DNA of 64,000 nucleotides. Source: Coptis chinensis. Taxonomy: Eukaryota > Streptophyta > Magnoliopsida > Ranunculales > Ranunculaceae. The first letter of the stretch is position 1, and each line of letters opens with the position of its first letter. A program made the position numbers and the translations under genes. Below the pieces are notes generated by a model. That model saw nothing but the letters and a program-made list of their open reading frames with translations. It was not told where the DNA came from and ran no database searches. The stretch is from positions 89,925,501 to 89,989,500 of the forward strand of contig CM027381.1 of the NCBI GenBank assembly GCA_015680905.1, written 5' to 3'. This document shows, in pieces, positions 49,209 to 60,245 of this stretch.

Positions 49209-49603
49209 TGATTGATATAATTAGCCTTTGAGTGGCCATTATATTTGAGTCTGTCTTAAACCCTTTGTGACGCCATAAGTTGACTTGGGGTCCTTTTGGG
49301 GGTCCTCTAGATTGAATTTGTCTGATAATTGGCCTTTGAGTGGCAATTACAGTTGAGCCATACCTAACCCTGGCATTGATGTTAAGTTGGTTTAGGGTCC
49401 TTTTGGGGGACCTTGATTTGAATTGATTGAAAATTAACCACTACGTGGCTGCTGTTGTTGAGTCGTTTGAACTCCGTCTTTGATATCCGACCTGACATTG
49501 TGATGTCATAGGTCGGGCTACGTAGTGTGAAATGCAAGGTGCTCATGTAATGCAAAAATGATAGCTGTACTCATAATGTTGATGAGATTTCATTCATATT
49601 GAC
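49209..49603. repeat. About 107-bp degenerate tandem repeat in the Tat 3' region
   Basis: Units recur at about 49225, 49332 and 49437, with CCTTTGAGTGGC, GTTGAG and GGGTCCTTTTGGGGG motifs. Another piece (CCTTTTGGGGGAAC) lies just left of the solo LTR. They sit between the integrase stop and the antisense ORF. Confidence 0.6.
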
Positions 49604-50291
49604 TTATGTACTTGGAGAAAAACTTATATATTGATAAAAGCGCTTGAGGAGAGCTGTATTCCAAGGTCGGGGAAGCTTATCACCGAGCTGGGTTTTGATC
49701 CAATATGCGCCATTTCCAACGACTTTGTCAACAATGTAGGGGCCCTCCCATGTTGGGTTGAGCTTGGTCGGTGCTAAAGTCTTTTTGAGGACTAGGTCGC
49801 CAGCTTGGAAAGATCTTCGGACGACCTTCTTGTTGTAAGAACGCTGGATTATTTGGTGGTACCGAGCTAGGAATATTGCGGCAGTTTCTCTACGTTCTTC
49901 TAGGAGATCAACTTATTTTGCCAAGATGTTGTCATTGACTCTTGATTCAACAATGTCATAACGTGTAGTTGTGATTGTGAGTTCTGATGGTATCACTGCT
50001 TTCGTTCCGAAGTAAAGTGTGAAAGGAGATTCATTTGTACTGGATCTAGCTGTTGTTCTGTATGCCCATAGAATATTTTCGAGTTGCTCTGGCCATTAGT
50101 TTTTCTTGCTATCCAGCTTCTTTTAGAGGTTTCCTTTGATAGCCTTGTTGGTGGCCTCTGCTTGGCTATTGCTTTGTGCATATCTAGGTGTAGAAAATGC
50201 TTGAGTAATGCGCTATTTTTGTAGAAAATCCTTGACTTGTGTGCCAGCAAATTGTGTTCCGTTGTCCATGACTAGGGTGTGGGGATAGACC
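49604..50291 (-). pseudogene. Integrase, C-terminal half (cut by CACTA)
   Basis: The minus strand starts just after the CACTA insertion. It shows the catalytic-core residues of the second half (VMDNGTQFAG, the second Asp; then AQSNSQAEATNKAI with the Glu), then ENILWAYRTTARSSTNESPF. It ends with the GPY/F module: LKKTLAPTKLNPTWEGPYIV and a stop at 49604. There are in-frame stops near 50214, 50109 and 49916 and a 1-nt shift beside the insertion, so it is dead independently of the CACTA. Confidence 0.85.
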
Positions 50292-51293
50292 AAACACTAC
50301 ACCATAACAGGCTATTTGCAACGGCAAAAAAGCGTTGCTAATAATTTTCGCAATGCTTTTTAAGCGTTGCAAATATGGCGTGGGTAAAGTGTTGGAAATT
50401 TTTGCAACGGTTAGTAAGCGTTACAAACAGAAATTTCTAACGGTTATTAACCGTTGCAATAATTATTTGTAACACTTTTTATAACTATTTTGTACACAAA
50501 TTTAAAACATTTGCAATGGTTTTTTTTTTATTTCACAAACGCTTTTTAAGCGTTGGTAATTTGTAACGGTTCTTAACTGTTGCAAAGTTGTTAGTTAATT
50601 TTAAAAAAATTAATTTAAAAATCATTTGTAACGGTTATGGACCGTTGCTGATAAAAAAAAAATAATATCTCATATTTTGTAGCAACTAGCTAAACCTACA
50701 AAAAAATGCCCCCTCTTGCACCATATACATAAATCATAAATTCTTATTTAAGCTAAATTTATCCGGTACACAATACATTTTCATACTATTTTACAAATAA
50801 ACCATAACATACATGGGAAAAAAACCGATAAAGTACAAAACTAATCCAACCATATACATTCACAACTTTGAGCGATTTTCTAAACCTCACAAACTTATTG
50901 TTGGACTATCACCATAAAAAAAGTTTTCATATTATGATCCTAAACAAGAGATAACAACTTGCGTTGTTGAAAACCGTACACCATTTACTTCCACAAATGC
51001 TCCAAAAGAGATCCTAGCATTAAGATAAAATAATCGACCAAGAAAAGATCATGAAGCAGACAATAAGGGGATCAAGGCCAATTCAAAAGCTAAATACTGA
51101 TAATTTAAGGTATAGTGGATTGAGCTTAACAGTAAAGAAGGACTAGGGATTCTCACCTCTGCATCAAAACCCAAATGAAAATTCATGAAAGATTCACATT
51201 ATGAAGCACGAACTTATCTCTCAGCAGCAATGTCTGGAACCGGTTAATACCTTACAATTGTAGATGATAGGGCTACAATATTTTGCTTCTTAC

Positions 51294-51365
51294 CAGTGGA
51301 TACGCCAAGATTAGCAGCTAAAGACTGGATTATAAGCGCAAAGATAAATCCAATGAGAAAGACAA
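51294..51365 (-). pseudogene. NRAMP metal transporter exon fragment
   Basis: The minus strand reads IGFIFALIIQSLAANLGVST and ends in a GT donor after Gly (51293). This matches the conserved early transmembrane segment of NRAMP divalent-metal transporters (FALIIQSLAANLGV). The next NRAMP exon was not found. The stretch is only about 24 codons, so confidence is moderate. Confidence 0.55.
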
Positions 51366-51448
51366 AATGCAACAGTATCACTTTAAACAATATAAAATGG
51401 AAAGTGAAAGACAAAAACTAAAACTAGCTAATTTACAGCACACCGCAC

Positions 51449-52152
51449 TAGGGGTGTAAAATGGGCCGGGCTGGCCCAGCCCCCTTATGCTATGAGGGTC
51501 GGGCCTATGAGGGCCAACACTTGAATTATATACCCTTGCCCTTTGCTTTCACCCCTTTAGAAAACTATGGGCGGGGCGGCATAAACTTGTCAATTATTCA
51601 AAACTCTTGAATACAACTTGTTTAGACTTCATTAACATATTTGGTTTTTATCAGATTTCATTAACTGATTAACATATTCATTACAAAAATTCTTGAAAAC
51701 CTATCAAACTTCATTAACATATACAATAGAATATATGAATATATTATATAGGATAGAGATATATTCATATAATACAGCTGTATCCTATAGAATATATTCA
51801 CATATTCTAACAATATATTCATTACAAGACTTCATTATATCAACTACTATACTTGAAATTTACATTTCTACCCTATGTAATAATAAGTAAAACTTAAAAC
51901 CCTAAGGGTATTATACGTAATTTTGTTTAGAAAATCTAAATATCAATGAGGGCCTTAATATGGGCTTTAGAGGGTCGGGCTGAGGGCCGCCTTCATGTTT
52001 CCATATCTAGACCCTTACCCTCTCCTCAAAACATGAGGGCCGGGCCGGCCCTGCTCTCAAATTGCATGCGGGCTTAAATTTGAGGGCTTTTTTTGTCTAT
52101 GGGCCGGGTCGGGTCGGGCAGGCCGAGGGCTTGAGGGCCGTTTTTACACCCC
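51449..52152. mobile_element. hAT-type non-autonomous transposon inside the CACTA element
   Basis: Ends TAGGGGTGTAAAA and TTTTTACACCCC. The flanks share CCGCAC (51443-51448 and 52155-52160); as an 8-bp duplication it would have two mismatches. Both subterminal regions are full of GGGCCGGGC and GAGGGCC motifs in opposite orientation around an AT-rich centre, as in the other hAT elements of this window. Confidence 0.72.
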
Positions 52153-52496
52153 GTCCGCACCTAGTCACCTACAAGTGTACAAATACTGCTATCCGAAAAT
52201 AGCATGTCAACTGTCAACATCATAGATAAAATCAAGGCAAGAGATGAACAGATGCATACTTCCAAGTCCCCATACTACATCAACACTACTAGGACTCAGC
52301 TTAGATAAAGGGGTAAAACAAAGACCAAAGAGGACATGAACTGCAGTATTTTAGTTCTTGTTCTAGAAGATCTACATATTAACAAAAAATTACAACACCA
52401 CAAATAATATAGAGTAGTACTTTCCAGCTTCCACCAAGTATGAAGTGGTAAAATGTAAAATACTCATAGGATAAAAAACCAACAACAACATTTTGG

Positions 52497-53277
52497 CAAA
52501 AGGTCCACCTGTGTGCCCCGATCTCCAACATGCATGGTTTCTACGAAGAACATTGACATTTGAGAATTCCAGCATACGTGCAAGAGCATCTCCAATTATA
52601 GTAGATCGTAAATGACCAACATGCATTTCTTTCGCAATATTTGGTGACGAAAAATCAACCACCGCTGTTTTCAAATTCAGTCTAGGTGCCCATATCTCAA
52701 TACCATATTTCAACATCTTCTCAATACTCTGCACCAATAAAAATAAAAATAAAATATCCCTACAACATTAGCATCACTTTAGAAAAAAAAACACAAAAAA
52801 CTTCACCAGCACAACAACAACACCACCACCTTAGCTATCCACTTGCTAGACAAAACAATGTTAACAAATCCAGGTCCTGCAACTAATGACTCTTGTATCA
52901 TTTCCGTCTCGGGAAGATTTCCTCTAATCGCCTATAAATACATAAAACCCAGTAGTTCAATACTTCAATATCATAAACTAGAAAAGAAGATTCACGGGCA
53001 TTATTACAGTACCTGTCCAATAGCAGGACTGCAGGAGGACCCTTGAACTATGTTGACTTCCCTTTTACCAATGCCCACAAGCTCATCGCATTATTACTAC
53101 ACAATACGTGTATAAATTAGTATTGTGCAGAAAATAAAATGTGATTAATAGAATAAGTAAAAGTACCATTGGTAATCTCCAAATTTAGCAGTGCATGCTA
53201 CAACTAATGGGTCTACGTCTGTGTCTGGTAGTGATGTTTCGAATAGTTTCGATATTTGCTTCTTTAGACTCCCACCA
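52497..53277 (-). pseudogene. Arginyl-tRNA synthetase fragment, 4 exons with introns
   Basis: Cytosolic/organellar ArgRS charges tRNA-Arg. The minus-strand exons are about 53277-53167 (KKQISKLFET; DPLVVACTAKFGDYQW), about 53094-53013 (NNAMSLWALVKGK; an internal stop and a duplicated CCTGCAGT shift the frame), 52931-52830 (exactly 34 codons, AIRGNLPETEM to SSKWIAK) and 52728 to about 52497. The last holds [20 protein letters not shown] with the class I HIGH-type motif HVGH. Splice sites are kept, so genomic DNA was copied, not cDNA. The catalytic domain ends soon after HVGH in a frameshift ([10 protein letters not shown]). It cannot make an enzyme. It lies inside the CACTA transposon. Confidence 0.88.
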
Positions 53278-53290
53278 TTATCTTCCTCCT

Positions 53291-53321
<31 letters not shown>

Positions 53322-53356
53322 TGATGATAATAATAATAAAAATAATAATAAATAAA
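53291..53356. repeat. (AAT)n/(ATG)n microsatellite
   Basis: Trinucleotide AAT repeats are interrupted by three GATGAT-type units. The site is next to the edge of the ArgRS fragment. The isoleucine run in the overlapping ORF is produced by it. Confidence 0.85.
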
Positions 53357-53540
53357 ACAATAGGAGATGAAATTACCATTATAGACTGCCCTGGGGTGGA
53401 TGAAAAGCTATTAAGAGATGTTGTTCTGAAAAAACCTGCCTAATTCCACAACAGCTATTATTAGTTACTTTAGTAAATAAATAAACAAAATGTGTAAAAA
53501 AAACTTTTACTGAAAATAAGTTTTACGGAAGAGAGACGGA

Positions 53541-53858
53541 GAAGGAGAGTTATCAAGAAGTGATGAACCTAGTAGAACACTATGGGTGTATGAGAAAATG
53601 AGGAGAGAAGGAGAGGGAGTTGGGGTCAATAGGTTTAGTTTTCCGCCTATTTTAAAGGCGTCGGTGAGGGTTTGTGGGGTGAAAGAAGGGATGGAGATTC
53701 ATGGGGTTGCTGAGAAGATGGGATTTGATTCAGACCCTTATGTACAGACATGGCTGATGGGTGTGTACATTGCGTGTGGGTGTGTTTTTGAGGCTAGGTT
53801 GGTGTTTGATAAAATTCTGCATAGAGATGTTGTTACTTGGTGTTATGATCGATGGGTA
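53541..53858 (+). pseudogene. PPR-protein fragment
   Basis: The + strand reads ELSRSDEPSRTLWVYEKM, NRFSFPPILKA, KEGMEIHGVAEKMGFDSDPY and ACGCVFEARLVFDKILHRDV. This is the order of a pentatricopeptide repeat protein of the PLS class (organelle RNA-processing family, At4g14820-like). It starts without a start codon of its own. It ends in a frame break after VVTW, where DRWVS stands for the expected MIDGY. About 105 codons out of the 500-700 usual for the family. Captured by the CACTA element. Confidence 0.85.
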
Positions 53859-54203
53859 AGTTGGTTTCAAATGTGCTATACAGTTATGTAGGTAACAAAC
53901 TTTATGCTTACTCAAACCATGTGATATACTCTTTTTCTGTCCTCTTGGCGTACTTGCACATAACAAAACTCGGCTATAGAATCCTAAATTATATTGGTTT
54001 TTCGTTTCTAAATTTATTACAGAATCTCCACGTCACTCTTCTCGTCACACCCACCCCACTCTTTTCTCTCCCTCTCTCAAACTTTCTATCCTCCACACTC
54101 TTCTCTCCACATGGACACACAGGTCAGCACCACATATATAACCTTTTTTCTTTTCCTTTTTTCTTTTTCATATTTGCTAACGTGTTTTTTAATCCATTTG
54201 CAG

Positions 54204-54367
54204 AAGGAAATCAGTTTACCCGAACTTATGGTGAGTTTTAAATTGTTCACAATTTTTATGTCGTCACAATTTTTATTTATTGATTTTGTTTTAGACGGAG
54301 TTTATGGTGGATATGAAATGCGGGGGTTGCGTGAATGCGGTTAAGAATAAGTTATTGACAGTTGATG
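54204..54367 (+). pseudogene. Copper chaperone for superoxide dismutase fragment, 2 exons
   Basis: The exons 54204-54230 (KEISLPELM) and 54295-54367 (TEFMVDMKCGGCVNAVKNKL) join in frame through a GT-AG intron and end at a donor (gtatgt). They match the N-terminal heavy-metal domain of plant CCS, with the copper-binding MKCxGC. Upstream, about 54045-54121, a Ser/Pro/Leu-rich stretch ending MDTQ may be part of its first exon. Domains 2 and 3 are missing. It lies in the CACTA element in the same direction as the PPR fragment. Confidence 0.8.
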
Positions 54368-54439
54368 GTATGTGAAAAAAAATGTGTTAAAATGAATGAT
54401 TTTGGATTAGTGGGGGAATAATTTTTTGTTTTTTTTTTT

Positions 54440-56190
54440 TGTATTAATACTTGCTGGAACGAAAACATGATGATCTGAAGAAGAAAACGGCTGGTACCAT
54501 GAGCGGAGACGGACACAAAGTCGACATAGAGCGTGAAAAGGATAATATATAATTAGGTGAGAGCGAACTAACCGGGTGGAAGACGAATTCCTCGGGGTGA
54601 CAAGCCGTTCATAACATAGATTGCCTCGATGGAGGTGATGAAAGCTTCAAGGAAGAGTTGAGCAAGTAGAGCCATAGCTATCGGAGGTCCAACCACGAAG
54701 GAAGAAAGCACTTTCGAAAAAGGTCTCGACTTGATAGCCAGCCCATACCATTCATCTAATATTTAGATAATGGAGCGGGACCAAAGACACCTTTCATCCT
54801 TTGAAGACGACTCCTCTCGATGTGCTCGCAAATCGCGACTATAAACACCTACCTAACTCCCAACCTTTCGGTGAAAAACCTCATGTAGGTAGGATTTGAA
54901 CACCTTCTTTATGCTCTTTCACTAGACTTGCTCGCGACTCCGCCTATAGAAAGAAGACTTCGTGTAAAGAATTCGATTTCGGCGTGTTGACTTACTTTAT
55001 TACCGACCCATGAACATCCCATCGGGAAAGGAGGGAGGAAATGATGGATGGGTCTATCGATTTAAGTTTTCGGTCGGTCGACGGTTGGAGATAAGCAACC
55101 GGCTTGATTACTAGACAACGGATGGCGTTATCGGGCCACCGGTCGGATCTCGAACATCCGCCGCTTTTAGAGCTTACCCATTAGGTTGTTTGGGAGGAAG
55201 TAGCAGATCATCCGAGCTACCCGGACTTGTAAGACTTCGGCACTCTTGTGCGGGCCTATGACATGCAAATCTAGACAAGCTTGGCTTATCCTCCTTCAAT
55301 GGCTGATGTTCGATCATTATACGCTAAAAGAAACGAAAGCAAGATCGGGACCTACGGGCGGGGCATCCCGCTTGTAGGAACATGGCACTTAAGCTATCCA
55401 TTTCGTCATATATATCCGGGTGTAGCTCTTGGCCTTTAGAGTAGGAGCTAAAGCCTTGCCGCTATTAGTAGAATCTATTTTTCTTGTTTTAGTCTTATGA
55501 ACAAGGGTAAGTCGGGAGTGTCCGGCGGGCGGGGATCGATGTCTCGGAGGCGCAGCTTCGAGCTTTGGTAAACAAAACCTCTAGCTCTCCGGGGGCAGCT
55601 CTTGCCTTTGTTCGGTGAGGAGCTAGCCTTGCCCTTTCGGTTGAGCGAGTAAATCTACCTAAAATTTTCCCCGCTTTCGATCAATATTTCAGTTATGGTC
55701 TTATCAATGTTTCATTTTCATTGAGAAAGAAATGAAAAGGCGTTATATCAAATCATCTTATATAATACGGATTAACGATCGCGAAAAAAAGATACGCAAG
55801 AAAGAAAGACACCGAAAAGATAGGAGGTATAAGGGCTATCTCAGATGCTTAGGTCCTAGTAGAGATCCAACTCCGTGTTGGTCGAAAATCTCACCCTATC
55901 TATCCCCATCCCTCGGTTTGCTTTCCTTCCGGAACAAGCTCCGGATACTGAAGACCAATTCTTCTAGATTCAAGAATAGCCGATAGAAGTTGAGGCAGCC
56001 CCTACAAAGCAGCCGTCTTAGCAAGAGTAGAAATCCCCGAAGCTAGCATACTCCTTCAAGCCGTGCGTGGAGTGGAGTTCGTGGACTATTTAGCTGAACG
56101 GAATGCGATCTTGACAGAACTAGACCTAGCCAACGAAGGAGCAGAACAAGCTAGGGCTCAAAGAAGGAGTAATATAGTTTCTTGAAGTTT
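54440..56190. other. Mitochondrial-like DNA segment (possible NUMT) inside the CACTA element
   Basis: Base composition changes sharply from AT-rich to balanced at about 54450 and back at about 56200. The text has the look of plant mitochondrial intergenic DNA (GAAAGAAGACTTCG, CGGGCGGGGATCG, GGACTATTTAGCTGAACGG). A short open stretch at about 56030-56180 reads VEFVDYLAERNAILTELDLA, of a type I associate with plant mitochondrial unassigned ORFs. No standard mitochondrial gene was recognised. The call rests on composition and style and needs a database search. Confidence 0.45.
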
Positions 56191-57229
56191 TTAGTATTCC
56201 CCCAAGCGATGTATTGAATTCTTGAAGACTTGCACTTGTTTAATTTAAAATGGGGAGTTCACTTTACCGAGTGTATGAACTACTCATTCTTTATTTTAGA
56301 ATTACGAACGAAGCTTCACTCGAAAGTATATGTTTTCTTCTGTTATCTAATTAATGAACCGTGACAAGGCTCTATGTAAAGTATTATAGATTTATGTTGC
56401 ATTGAGTTGGTAGTTGGTACCTTTACAGGGAGCTCACAGTTAAATGCACCTTCAACTTGGTGAAAAGGGGGAAATGAGGTTGTCAATATCAATTGCATCA
56501 CAGACGAGCAAATGATATTGCATAATATAGAGGCGTGATTTCGTCGTTAGCATTATTTACTTTTGTCCGCAGAAATTCAACTTGGGTTTTTCGACCATCT
56601 TTTAGTCCCCTATCTAGGAATATAGGATAATCATTGTGATTGAGAAATTTTCAAGTTTCTTTTTCATGAATGAAAAAAGCGATGGATATGAAGACATGTA
56701 CATTACAATGAAAATCTTGATTATGGAAGAATTTTGAATATAAATATATAATTAAGGACAGAAATGTAAGAGCTCATGCAATTGGTCGGGATTGCATTTG
56801 CAAGCGGCGACCGCAGTGTCCGCCTCTCACGAGCATTAGTTGGTCAAGTGTGATCAAGTAACGCATACATTAGTACAAGCCAAGACAATGAGAACAAGAA
56901 TGAAGTTAGCAAATTAGAAACGATAGATTGTCCTAGTTTCACTTTCTCGAAGCATGCTCCTTTCTAGTTAAGTGAAAAGACTTAATAAAACTACAAATAG
57001 CTTCACCGTGGTTAAAACGATAACAATGAGTGCAAAAGATGCTAACTTATCTTCAAACCCTAAGCCAAAGCAACAAACAAAAATGTTTTTCCAATCTTTG
57101 GCTATGGTGCATTGAGGTCTCTCTCGGGTGTAAATTCACACAAATAGCCAAAGCAAGCCAAAGTACAATACATGCACTATATAAGTAGTTAACAATCCAA
57201 GTAACAAACACTTACAAGATGGTTGCCAA
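56191..57229. other. CACTA interior, source unknown
   Basis: AT-rich sequence between the mitochondrial-like block and the clathrin fragment. It could hold further captured non-coding or intron sequence. No coding match. Confidence 0.35.
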
Positions 57230-57516
57230 TGTGCTATTAAAAAATCCCAGATATAGCTTCCGAGTAGACAAATCAACACCTCCCCAAACCAAATGAACCA
57301 ACTCCTTCTTCATTAACTAACTGTTCTCCTAGCAAGTACACCATATTAGGCTTTAATGATTCCAATACTAGGCAACTACAAATCACATAAAAACATAATC
57401 AGCTCAACATTCAATGGTTCAGATCCAACAGATCTGAAGACTAACTAAACTTTAATCAATCAAATCGATATTGAAACTTAATAGATCACATCAAATCAGT
57501 AATATTGGTGACTTAC

Positions 57517-57561
57517 AGTTAACGCCTCTTTCATAGTGATGGGAGCATTAGTAGCAACCAT
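57517..57561 (-). pseudogene. Clathrin heavy chain first coding exon, fragment
   Basis: On the minus strand an ATG at 57561 opens MVATNAPITMKEALT, exactly 15 codons, followed by a clean donor (gtaagt). This is the conserved start of plant clathrin heavy chain, where the first intron follows the same residues. Upstream (about 57562-57760) is GA/CT-rich sequence like a 5' UTR, and downstream sequence may be first-intron DNA. Only the start of the roughly 1700-codon gene is here. Captured by the CACTA element. Confidence 0.75.
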
Positions 57562-58002
57562 GGTGAGTTAGATTGGTTTAACACACAAAATGAAAACCAG
57601 ATCTGTGTAAATAGAAGGTTTCTTCTTCTTCATGGTAGTCAATAATTGAAGTGAGCGAGAGAGACAGAGAGAAAAGGGCACCGGCAGAGAGAGAGAGGAG
57701 GAGACGCGGCGGTGAGAGAGAGAGAGGAGAGAGACTAAAGTTATCTTTTATATTTCGACCAAAATAATAGAGCGTGATTTTTTTTGGTTTCCTATTTCGC
57801 GAAATTTTCAAAATTTTCATTTGTAGCACTTCTCAAACGATTTTTAAGTGTTGGAAATAAATTCCTGAAATTCGCTCTAATTAAAGCAACACTTAACAAC
57901 ATTACTAACGCTTATATAGCATTGACAACTTGCTAACGGTAAATAACCGTTGTAAAGCAAAAAAGGTCTGTGTTGCAAATATCCTATTATAGTGTAGTGA
58001 AA

Positions 58003-58461
58003 TCTAGTGATGATATTAGTCCAGATGAAGTTGATTACGTTGACTTCCTTGACTTGGACTAGTGGGATTGCTTCAACCTACTTGGTGAAGTAATCTGTGG
58101 CTGTTAGGACGTATTTGAGCCCTGATTTCTTTTGCGAGATGAACGGTCTCATGATGTCTTGCCCCCACATGTGGAACGGCCATGGGCTGGCTATGCTGAT
58201 AAATTCCCTTTCTGGACTTAGGTGATTGTGGCCAAAAGTTTGACATTGGAAGCATTTAAGAACGTACCTTTTTGCCTCGATATGCATGCCTGACCAATAA
58301 TACCCTTGGGCGATTGCTTTGTGTGCTAGTGATCTTGCTCCTGCGTGGTTGCCACATTCACCTTTGTGGATTTCGCCGAAAATGATTTGTCCCTTCCTTG
58401 GAGTTATGCACCTTAGGAGGGGTCCTCCTGCTGATTTGAGGAACAGTCTTCCTTTGATCAC
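58003..58461 (-). pseudogene. Integrase, N-terminal half of the Tat element
   Basis: The minus strand holds the H2C2 zinc module (HKGECGNHAGARS then KCFQC) and the first catalytic Asp in MWGQDIMRPF, then LTATDYFTK, a stop, and EAIPLVQVKEVNVINFIW up to ITRF. There the CACTA element begins. The other half is at 49604-50291. Confidence 0.85.
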
Positions 58462-58649
58462 TGTGTATCTTGGGGATCAGAATTGTATTGCATGAGCATG
58501 CTTTGTTTCTGATGGGATCTCACCATGTAAGATGAACTTGAGGAATGGGCCCATCCAAGATTGATTGATCTCTTCTTCGAATGAGGGCTGGAAATCTGTG
58601 AGGCTGTTGATATTTTCTTTCTGGTAAGCAGGTCGTTCCAGAATGTCAA

Positions 58650-59075
58650 TGTAGACTGTGGTCAGACATGCCTCTTGTGTTTTGGAGGCTCGGAAAGCCA
58701 AAATGTCTGCATGTCTGTTGTCTTCTCGAGGAATATGGTCTAAGGAGAATGTTTTAAACGAGTTGATTATGTCATAAACGACTTGAGCATACTTTGCCAA
58801 GTTTGCTCCATTCATGACATATTCTTTGGTGATCTGCTTGACGATTAGCTGGGAATCGCTATAAGCTTTGAGACTTGTAGTTGTTGTGCCATTCGGAGGC
58901 CTCTGATCAATACTTCGTATTCTGCTTCGTTGTTGGATGTTGCGAAATCGATTTTGATTTATTTCTGTAGCTGGGCTCCCTCTAGTGAAGTTAATACAGC
59001 CCCCAGTCCACTACCACTGTTATTGTATGTGCCATCTACGTGGAGGTGCCATGTGTCTGGGGTGGTTTGTTGATG
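58650..59075 (-). pseudogene. Second (archaeal-like) RNase H of the Tat element
   Basis: The minus strand reads TWHLHVDGTYNNSGSGLGAV, a stop, and then in another frame AYSDSQLIVKQITKEY and HIPREDNRHADILA. These are the DG, DSQL and D...AD signatures of an RNase H separate from the one joined to RT. This extra domain between RNase H and integrase is a mark of the Tat lineage (family knowledge). Stops and shifts make it inactive. Confidence 0.75.
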
Positions 59076-60245
59076 GAGTGAAGTGATTAGCTCGGGTTCC
59101 CAGTGGATGTCTTCGACGGGGAAATTTGCCAAGAAATCAGCAACGACCTGGCCTTTGCGAGACGTTCTGGGAACGAACTCAATGTGATGTTCTCCGAGTT
59201 CTTCAGCCCATTTGGCCATGCGGACTGTTTTGTTGTTAGAACTCAATACCTGTTTAATGGGTACGCCAGTGATGACCTTGATGCTGTGAGATTGGAAGTA
59301 AGGTCGAAACTTTCGAGCTGAGTAGAGTAAAGAAATCATTGTTTTCTCCATCGGAGAGTAGTGCTTTTTCTGCATCTGCCAATGTCTTGCTGGTGAAGTA
59401 GACCGGCTTTTCGACTCCATCATGCTCGCGAAAGAGAACTGAGCTGATTGCGAAGTCGGTAGTTGCAAGGTATAACCCTAGTGTTTCTCCTTCTTCTGGT
59501 TTGGACAGGATGGGTGGAGTTGATAAATAGGGTTTCAGGTCGGTGAAGGCTTTATGGCACTCGTCTGTCCAAATGAATGTTGCTCCCTTTTTGAGTATTT
59601 GTAGGAATGGTCTGCATTTGTCAGATGCTCTTGAGATGAACCTATTGAGGGCTGAAACCATGCCAGATAACTTGTGGATTTGTTGCTTTGTGGTTGGTTC
59701 TGGCATTTCAAGGAGAGCTCATTGTTGCTTCAATGTGTCTTTGTGAGACGAGGTAACCTAAGAATTTCCCTGAGGCTACTCCAAATACGCATTTGGCTGG
59801 GTTGAGCTTCATCATGTTTTGGCAAAGTCGTTCAAAGGCCTTTTGTAGGTGGGAGATGTGATCACCTGCCTTTTCGCTTTTGACCACCATGTCGTCTATG
59901 TAGACCTCCATAGTGTCTCCTAGCTAGCAAGTCTTTGAACATTTTGGTGACAAGTCTTTGGTAGGTTGCTCCTGCGTTCTTCAAGCCGAAAGGTAGGACG
60001 TTATAGCAGAACGTACCTTGCTCGGTTATGAAGGACGCCTTTTTCTGATCTTCTTCTGCAAGTGGTATTTGGTTGTACCCACTGTATGCATCCATGAATG
60101 ACAAAAGCTCATGGTCACAAGTTTGGTCTACCAGTATGTCGATTCTTGGTAGGGGGAAGCTGTCTTTGGGCAGTGCTTGTTGACGTTGGTGAAATCTATG
60201 CAGAGTCGTACCTGACCATTCTTCTTTAGAACGGCTATTATGTTG
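59076..60245 (-). pseudogene. Reverse transcriptase and RNase H of the Tat element
   Basis: On the minus strand: VRLCIDFTNVNKHCPK (about 60210), FMDAYSGYNQIPLAEEDQKK with a catalytic Asp, FCYNVLPFGLKNAGATYQR, and the active site VYIDDMVVKS (about 59890). The thumb and RNase H follow: LNRFISRASDKCRPFLQIL, FIWTDECHKAF, YLATTDFAISSVLF and KPVYFTSKTLADAEKA. At least three frame changes occur (about 59910, 59700 and 59330). Confidence 0.9.

Larger units (their letters stand above)
50295..57999. mobile_element. Pack-CACTA: non-autonomous CACTA transposon with host gene fragments
   Basis: The termini are CACTACACCATAACAGG on the left and CACTACACTATAATAGG from the right. The 3-bp target duplication AAA (50292-50294 and 58000-58002) is as expected for CACTA. 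Each end carries a field of subterminal repeats built on AAGCGTTGCAAA and AACCGTTGCAA in both orientations (about 50320-50650 and 57820-57990). No TnpA or TnpD transposase was found. The interior carries pieces of at least four, probably five, different host genes, introns included, and a mitochondrial-like block. It sits inside the Tat integrase core. A hAT (51449-52152) inserted later. Confidence 0.85.

Noticed and set aside
53195..53443. ORF with an isoleucine run
   Set aside because: It is produced by the AAT microsatellite and overlaps the ArgRS exon on the other strand.
55732..55986. 84-codon basic ORF in the mitochondrial-like block
   Set aside because: No recognisable family. It is not offered as a gene, only as part of the block.
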